A DNA stretch of 5,643 nt, from positions 1 through 5,643 of the forward strand of contig JAEUIX010000016.1 of assembly GCA_016794945.1 (NCBI GenBank). Direction: 5' to 3'. Shown one piece after another: positions 1 through 3,792 of this stretch. The notes beneath the pieces are model-generated. The model searched no databases. It saw only the letters and a program-made list of their open reading frames with translations, and had not been told where the DNA came from. The first letter of the stretch is position 1. Each line of letters opens with the position of its first letter. Origin of the DNA: Phycisphaerae bacterium (lineage in GTDB: Bacteria; Planctomycetota; Phycisphaerae; Phycisphaerales; UBA1924). Made by a program: the position numbers and the translations under genes.

Positions 1-306
1 GTTGATCGCCAGCAGGTCCCAGTACGGGAACGACACCGTGAACCCCGTCAGCAGCTCCCGCCCGTAGATCAGCGCGTACCCCAGCCGCCCCCCCAGCAGC
101 ACCCCCAGCACGATCGCCATCATCGCCACGTCCACCCGCTCAGGGCGAATGGCGATCAGCCGCCGGCGCGCCAACGCCAGCATCATCGCCCAGCAGATCA
201 CGAACCCCGCGATGTAGCTCAGCCCGTACCACCGCACCGCCCAGTCGCCCCACAGGCGCACCACGATCGGGTTGAAGTCATGGAACAGCGCGCCCCAGGT
301 GATCAT
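1..306 (-). CDS. lgt: Prolipoprotein diacylglyceryl transferase, N-terminal part (cut by window edge)
   Basis: Lgt is an inner-membrane enzyme that moves a diacylglyceryl group from phosphatidylglycerol to the lipobox cysteine of prolipoproteins, the first step of lipoprotein maturation. Seen here: 102 codons from ATG at 306 to the window edge with no stop. The start region contains FNPIVVRLWGDWAVRWYGLS, which matches the family's opening pattern (FDPV...lG.l.iRWYGl), followed by a hydrophobic helix at about residues 29-48. Residues 72-81, GGRLGYALIY, are the family's conserved Gly-Arg-Leu-Gly block at the second helix region. The later signature with the catalytic arginine and HxGG-type residues would lie beyond base 1, so activity cannot be judged. 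Family proteins are about 260-300 residues, so roughly a third is present. The ATG overlaps the tatD stop as ATGA, and a GGGAG sits 9 bases upstream, indicating translational coupling to tatD. Third positions are strongly G-rich, as in tatD. The family call is confident; it rests on pattern recognition only. Confidence 0.88.
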   Translation of the reverse strand, partial: MITWGALFHDFNPIVVRLWGDWAVRWYGLSYIAGFVICWAMMLALARRRLIAIRPERVDVAMMAIVLGVLLGGRLGYALIYGRELLTGFTVSFPYWDLLAIN

Positions 307-1118
307 GGCCGCACGCTCCCGGCCCGCGCCGGCGCCCGCACGCCGAAGAACCGCTCGGTGTTCGCGTCCAGTTGCTCGCACATCGCGCCGAAACTCACCC
401 CGCGCACCTCCGCCAGCCGCTCGGCCGTGTGCCGCGTCATCGCCGGCTCGCACGGACGCACCCCGCGCTTCGGCTCCGGGCTCAGGAACGGCGCATCGGT
501 CTCCACCATCACCCGGTCCGCCGGCGCCAGCGCCGCCGCCTCGCGCACCTCCGGCGCGTTGCGGTACGTCAGCACACCCGTGAAGCTCAGCCACGCCCCG
601 AAGTCCAGCACCTTCCGCGCCTCACCCGGCCCGCCCGTGAAGCAGTGGAACACCATCCGCTCCGCCGGCAGCCCGCTGGCGCGCAGCACCGGGATCAGGT
701 CGTCGAACGCCTCGCGGCAGTGGATCACCAGCGGCTTGTCGATCCCCGCCGGCCCGCCCCGGCACGACCGGATGAACGCCAGCTGCTCGTCCAGCACCGC
801 CCGCTGGTGCGCCCGGTCCGGCGTCGGGTAATGGTTGTCCAGGCCCAGCTCGCCCCACGCCACGCACCGCGCATCGGCCGCCACGCGCCGCAGGTTCTCC
901 CACGCGTGCGGCCCCTCGTGCGAGTGCAGCGGGTGGACCCCCGCCGTGCACCACACGTTGTCGAACCGGTGCGCCAGCGCCAGCGCCTCCAGGCAGTCCC
1001 GCGTCGTCGTCGAGATCGTGATCGCCCCCATCACCCCCGCCGCCGCAGCCTCGGCCAGCACCCGCTCCTCCCGCCCGCGAAAGTCAGGGAACGTCAGGTG
1101 GCAGTGCGTGTCGATCAC
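303..1118 (-). CDS. tatD: TatD-family metal-dependent hydrolase (putative DNase)
   Basis: TatD proteins are cytoplasmic TIM-barrel hydrolases of the amidohydrolase superfamily; characterised members are Mg/Mn-dependent 3'-5' exonucleases or DNases linked to DNA repair and quality control. All family signatures are visible (numbering from the GTG at 1118, 271 residues): MIDTHCHL with the metal-binding His5-x-His7; WGELGLDNHY with Glu90; LVIHCREAFDDLIPVL with His133; VFHCFTGG with His158; and VMVETDAPFLSPEP with Asp208, followed by NTERFFG near the end. Nothing catalytic is missing and the length is usual for the family (about 255-270). An in-frame ATG at 1157 would add 13 residues of no family character (MVNRAPGRVVRLG). 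I prefer GTG 1118 because family members begin directly at M-x-DTHCHL and because it leaves room for a divergent promoter; neither start has a convincing Shine-Dalgarno site. The stop overlaps the lgt start. Codons end mostly in G: all 22 Leu codons are CTG, and Val is GTG 19 to GTC 1. Exact substrate is unknown. Confidence 0.93.
   Translation of the reverse strand: MIDTHCHLTFPDFRGREERVLAEAAAAGVMGAITISTTTRDCLEALALAHRFDNVWCTAGVHPLHSHEGPHAWENLRRVAADARCVAWGELGLDNHYPTPDRAHQRAVLDEQLAFIRSCRGGPAGIDKPLVIHCREAFDDLIPVLRASGLPAERMVFHCFTGGPGEARKVLDFGAWLSFTGVLTYRNAPEVREAAALAPADRVMVETDAPFLSPEPKRGVRPCEPAMTRHTAERLAEVRGVSFGAMCEQLDANTERFFGVRAPARAGSVRP
316..320 (-). promoter_or_regulatory. Ribosome binding site of lgt inside the end of tatD
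   Basis: On the minus strand GGGAG occupies 320-316, 9 bases before the lgt ATG at 306. It is one of the few good Shine-Dalgarno matches in the window and supports the ATG that overlaps the tatD stop as the true lgt start. It lies in tatD codons near the C-terminus, where family conservation is low. Confidence 0.5.
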
Positions 1119-1162
1119 GCCCAAGCGTACCACCCGCCCCGGCGCGCGGTTTACCATTGGCC
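1119..1162. promoter_or_regulatory. Short divergent gap between tatD and the transglutaminase gene
   Basis: This 44-base gap separates the preferred tatD GTG start (1118, minus) from the plus-strand ATG at 1163. If tatD instead used the ATG at 1157, only 5 bases would remain. It must hold, or lie next to, promoters for both directions. The only less GC-rich patch is TTTACCATTGG at 1150-1160. I could not match a proper -35/-10 pair on either strand, and there is no good Shine-Dalgarno site for either gene, so leaderless or very short 5' leaders are possible. The role is inferred from gene orientation only. Confidence 0.35.
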
Positions 1163-2713
1163 ATGCCCAGCACGCTCCGCCGGCCGCGCCCCGCCCCGCC
1201 CCGTTGGCCGCTGGTGCTGCTGGCGATGCTGCTGCCGGCGCTGGCCGGCGCCCCAGCCGCCCCGCCCGCCGATCAGCCCGCGGCCCCAGCCGCCGCCGCC
1301 AGGCCCGTGCACACCTGGCACGTCATGCAGATGAACGGCAAGCGCGCCGGCCACCTGCACACCGTCGAACTCCGCACCCCCGACCGCATCGTCACCGAGT
1401 CGACCGTGCGCCTGACCATCAAGCGGGGCAACGACGCCATCGATCTCCGCATCGAAGGCCGCACCGAGGAAACCCCCGCCGGCGCCCCCATCTCCATGCG
1501 CACGCTCCAGGCCCTCGGCTCCGCGCCGGTCGAAACGCTCTACACCTTCGAGCCCGACGGCGTCCGCACCGTCACCATCTCCAACGGCCAGCGCTCCGAA
1601 TCCCGGCAGCCCCTGCCCGCCGGCGCCTGGCTCACCCCCGCCGCCGCCGAGCGCGCCGTCGCCGACGCCCTGGCCAAGGGCCAGAAGACCATCACCGTCC
1701 GCACCATCGACCCGTCGCTCGGCCTGCGCCCCATCGTCATCACCCGCACCGTCCTCGAACGCACCACCGCCGAGGCGCTCGGCCGAACCGTCCCCGCCGT
1801 CAAGTGGTCCGTCGCCGTCGACGCCTTCCCCGGCGTCGTCAGCACCGAGTACGTCGACGAGCAGGGCCGCCCCATCCGCGCCGAGACCGACCTCGGCGGC
1901 ATCAAGGTCGTGCAGCTCCTCGCCGACAAGGACCTCGCCCTCGGTCCCATCGACGCGCCCGAGCTGCTCCTGTCCACCATGGTCGCACCCACCGGAGCCA
2001 TGCCCGACCCGCGATCCATCTCCTCGGCCGTCTACCGCCTCTGGGTCGCCGACGGCCGGATGCCCGACGTGCCCGCCGGCTGCGGCCAGACCGTCGAACG
2101 CATCGACGACCGCACCCTCCGCGTCACCGTCGAAACCGGGCCCGCCGCCGCGCCCGACGCCGGTCACCCCTCCGAGCCCCGCCCCGAGGACTGCCTGGCC
2201 GCGACGCAGATGCTCAACCACGCCGACCCCGCCGTCAACGCCCTGCTCGCGAAGGCGAAGGTCGAAGGCCTCGGCCCCGCCGCCCGCGCCGAAGCGCTCC
2301 GCGCCTTCGTCCACCAGTTCATCCGCAGCAAGGACCTCTCCGTCGGCTTCGCCTCCGCCGGCGAAGTCGCCCGCACCCGCGTCGGCGACTGCACCGAGCA
2401 CGCCGTGCTCCTGGCCGCCTTGCTCCGTGCCGCCGGCACGCCCGCCCGCGTCGTCAGCGGCCTCATCGCCGTCCCCGGCCCCGCCGGCAAGCCGATCTTC
2501 GGATACCACATGTGGACCGAGGCCCACATCGCCGACACGGGTCGCCCCGGCTGGCTCCCGCTCGACGCCACGCTCCCACCGTCCGCGCGATTCGACGCCA
2601 CCCACATCCGCCTCGACGCCAGCGCCCTGGCCGACGACGACTCGGTCAACTTCATGGTCAAGTTCGCCCCGCTGTTCAACCGCCTGCGCATCGACGTGGA
2701 GCACGCCAAGTGA
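1163..2713 (+). CDS. Secreted transglutaminase-like cysteine protein
   Basis: A 516-residue protein with a transglutaminase-like (papain-fold) C-terminal core. The Cys-His-Asp triad is visible: Cys410 in RVGDCTEHAVLLAALLRAAG, His449 in GYHMWTEAHI, and Asp468 in WLPLDAT. The core spans about 375-475. Residues 1-31 look like a Sec signal peptide: basic RRPRP and R14, a hydrophobic run WPLVLLAMLLPALAGA, then a Pro/Ala-rich linker to about residue 47. There is no lipobox cysteine, so export to the periplasm is inferred. Residues 48-300 form a strand-rich N-terminal region I do not recognise (starts HTWHVMQMNGKRAGHLHTVE). Bacterial proteins of this class can be proteases, amidases or cross-linking enzymes; no substrate can be named. 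ATG 1163 is chosen; a TTG at 1157 would add two residues. No Shine-Dalgarno site is visible. The stop overlaps the nnrD start, suggesting co-transcription although the products act in different compartments. Codons end mostly in C. Confidence 0.88.
   Translation: MPSTLRRPRPAPPRWPLVLLAMLLPALAGAPAAPPADQPAAPAAAARPVHTWHVMQMNGKRAGHLHTVELRTPDRIVTESTVRLTIKRGNDAIDLRIEGRTEETPAGAPISMRTLQALGSAPVETLYTFEPDGVRTVTISNGQRSESRQPLPAGAWLTPAAAERAVADALAKGQKTITVRTIDPSLGLRPIVITRTVLERTTAEALGRTVPAVKWSVAVDAFPGVVSTEYVDEQGRPIRAETDLGGIKVVQLLADKDLALGPIDAPELLLSTMVAPTGAMPDPRSISSAVYRLWVADGRMPDVPAGCGQTVERIDDRTLRVTVETGPAAAPDAGHPSEPRPEDCLAATQMLNHADPAVNALLAKAKVEGLGPAARAEALRAFVHQFIRSKDLSVGFASAGEVARTRVGDCTEHAVLLAALLRAAGTPARVVSGLIAVPGPAGKPIFGYHMWTEAHIADTGRPGWLPLDATLPPSARFDATHIRLDASALADDDSVNFMVKFAPLFNRLRIDVEHAK
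2698..2701 (+). promoter_or_regulatory. Ribosome binding site of nnrD
   Basis: GGAG lies 8 bases before the GTG at 2710, within the last codons of the transglutaminase gene. It supports this GTG, which overlaps the preceding stop codon as GTGA, as the start of nnrD, and points to coupled translation. Confidence 0.5.
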
Positions 2714-3654
2714 CCGCGCCCCACGGCCTGCCCCCGCTCCCCCCGCGCGACCCCGCCGGCCACAAGGGCACCTTCGGCACCGTCGCCGTTGTCGGCGGCT
2801 GCTCCGCCGGCGCCAGCCGCATGATCGGCGCCCCCGCCCTGGCCGCCGCCGCCGCGCTCCGCGCCGGCGCCGGCCTCGTCCGCCTCTTCGTCCCCGCCCC
2901 CATCCTCGACGCCGCCATCACCATCTGCCCCGCCGCCACCGGCCAGGCCATCCCCACCGACCCCTCCGGCGCCGTCGAGCCCCACGAAGCCTCCGCCGCC
3001 ATCGACCGCGCCGCCTCCGCAGCCGCCGTGCTCGCCGTCGGCCCCGGGCTGGGCGTCGGCCCCGGCCCCGCCGCGCTGAGCCTCCGCGCCGTCCAGCAGC
3101 ACGACGTGCCCGTCGTCATCGACGCCGACGCCATCAACAACCTCGCCGAGATCCCCGACCTCTCGCGCGACTTCCACGCCGCCGCCGTCCTCACCCCCCA
3201 CCCCGGCGAGTACCGCCGACTGGCCGACGCGCTCAACATCGACGCCGACCCCGCCGACCCCGCGTTGCGCCCCGCCGCCGCCGAGGCCCTCGCCCAGCGA
3301 CTCGGCTGCATCGTCGTGCTCAAGGGCGCGGGCACCGTGATCTCCGACGGCCAGCGCACCCTCGTCAACGCCACCGGCTCGGCCGCACTGGCCACCGCCG
3401 GCACCGGCGACGTCCTCACCGGCCTCATCGCCGCGCTCATCGCCCAGTTCGTCCCCCCGCCACCCGCACACCCCGCGCTGCGGAAACCCAACCCCGCCAA
3501 GCCCCTCGACCTCTTCCAGGCCGCAGCCTGGGGCGCTCACCTCCACGGCCTGGCCGCCGACCTGTGGGTCCAATCGCGCGGCGCCAGCACCGGCCTCCTC
3601 GCCACCGAACTAGCCGACTTCATCCCCCAGGCCCTCGAGCAGGCCCGGTCCTGA
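2710..3654 (+). CDS. nnrD: ADP/ATP-dependent NAD(P)H-hydrate dehydratase, stand-alone
   Basis: NnrD, the carbohydrate-kinase-like domain of YjeF-type proteins, dehydrates (S)-NADHX and NADPHX back to NAD(P)H at the cost of ATP or ADP; it is a cytoplasmic metabolite-repair enzyme. Signatures in this 314-residue product: HKGTFGTVAVVGG (18-30), the N-terminal family motif; AVGPGLG (109-115); VVIDADAINNL (135-145); TPHPGEYRRL (162-171); VVLKGAGTVISDG (202-214); and NATGSAALATAGTGDVLTG (220-238), holding the catalytic Asp234 in the GTGD anion-hole motif. Family domains are about 275-290 residues; the excess includes a proline-rich insert at about 247-265 (FVPPPPAHPALRKPNPAKP). The NnrE/YjeF_N epimerase domain, often fused in front, is absent, since the upstream frame is the transglutaminase gene, so an epimerase must be encoded elsewhere if the pathway is complete. 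The same reading frame stays open far upstream, but that region is out of frame with the real gene. GTG 2710 is supported by the stop overlap and GGAG. Codons are C-ending: Val GTC 16, GTG 4. Confidence 0.94.
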   Translation: MTAPHGLPPLPPRDPAGHKGTFGTVAVVGGCSAGASRMIGAPALAAAAALRAGAGLVRLFVPAPILDAAITICPAATGQAIPTDPSGAVEPHEASAAIDRAASAAAVLAVGPGLGVGPGPAALSLRAVQQHDVPVVIDADAINNLAEIPDLSRDFHAAAVLTPHPGEYRRLADALNIDADPADPALRPAAAEALAQRLGCIVVLKGAGTVISDGQRTLVNATGSAALATAGTGDVLTGLIAALIAQFVPPPPAHPALRKPNPAKPLDLFQAAAWGAHLHGLAADLWVQSRGASTGLLATELADFIPQALEQARS

Positions 3655-3656
3655 CC

Positions 3657-3688
3657 AAAAAACGCGGTTTTCACATCAGAAACGCCGC
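3657..3688 (-). terminator. Hairpin with T-run, terminator-like on the minus strand
   Basis: Just after the nnrD stop, 3664-3688 can fold as GCGG paired with CCGC, a small internal loop (T against CG), then TTTC paired with GAAA around an ACATCA loop. Six A residues precede it at 3657-3662, so read on the minus strand the hairpin is followed by one G and six Ts, the form of a Rho-independent terminator. Read on the plus strand it lacks a T-run after the stem. No minus-strand gene is seen entering from the right, so the meaning is unclear; it may act in both directions weakly, block antisense transcription, or be chance. An overlapping smaller palindrome AAAAC-GCG-GTTTT (3659-3671) competes with it. 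Confidence 0.28.
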
Positions 3689-3719
3689 TTGCCGCCGCGC
3701 CGCCTCCACTCCATACACT
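3689..3719 (+). promoter_or_regulatory. Weak candidate promoter for the permease gene
   Basis: TTGCCG at 3689-3694 (four of six matches to the sigma-70 -35) and TACACT at 3714-3719 (four of six matches to the -10) are separated by 19 bases. A start near 3726 would give a leader of roughly 67 bases before the ATG at 3793. The 138-base spacer 3655-3792 and its shift in composition make a promoter somewhere here likely, but this pairing is long-spaced and weak. The rest of the spacer is GC-rich with no recognised riboswitch. Confidence 0.2.
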
Positions 3720-3783
3720 CCGCCCTTCGTCGCCGGACCGCTCGGACCTGGCACCGCACGCCAAGCCGAACGGACCCCGGCCC

Positions 3784-3788
3784 GGAGA
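3784..3788 (+). promoter_or_regulatory. Ribosome binding site of the permease gene
   Basis: GGAGA begins 9 bases before the ATG at 3793, leaving 4 to 5 bases of spacing. It fixes the start of the permease and is the best Shine-Dalgarno site of the plus-strand genes here. Confidence 0.55.
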
Positions 3789-3792
3789 ACCC

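Noticed and set aside
1157..1162. TTG at 1157 as the transglutaminase start
   Set aside because: It adds only two residues before the ATG at 1163, has no ribosome site, and would reach the alternative tatD ATG; the ATG is simpler.
1178..1195. Twin-arginine (Tat) signal in the transglutaminase N-terminus (RRPRP)
   Set aside because: It lacks the following hydrophobic residues and the Lys of the S/T-R-R-x-F-L-K pattern; an ordinary Sec signal explains it better.
1151..2704. A 517-codon minus-strand open frame opposite the transglutaminase gene
   Set aside because: The product is Gly/Asp/Ala/Val-rich low-complexity, the typical mirror of C-ending codons, with no motifs.
835..2709. A plus-strand reading frame open for hundreds of codons ahead of nnrD and in its frame, which would make a 939-residue protein
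   Set aside because: The upstream part is an Arg/Pro/His-rich translation with no family motif, overlapping the well-supported transglutaminase and tatD genes. Long stop-free frames are expected at this GC content.
3734..3776. Three copies of CGGACC (3734, 3743 and 3771) in the leader of the permease gene
   Set aside because: A six-base GC-rich word repeated at irregular spacing in such GC-rich DNA is likely chance; there is no symmetry or fixed phasing to support an operator.
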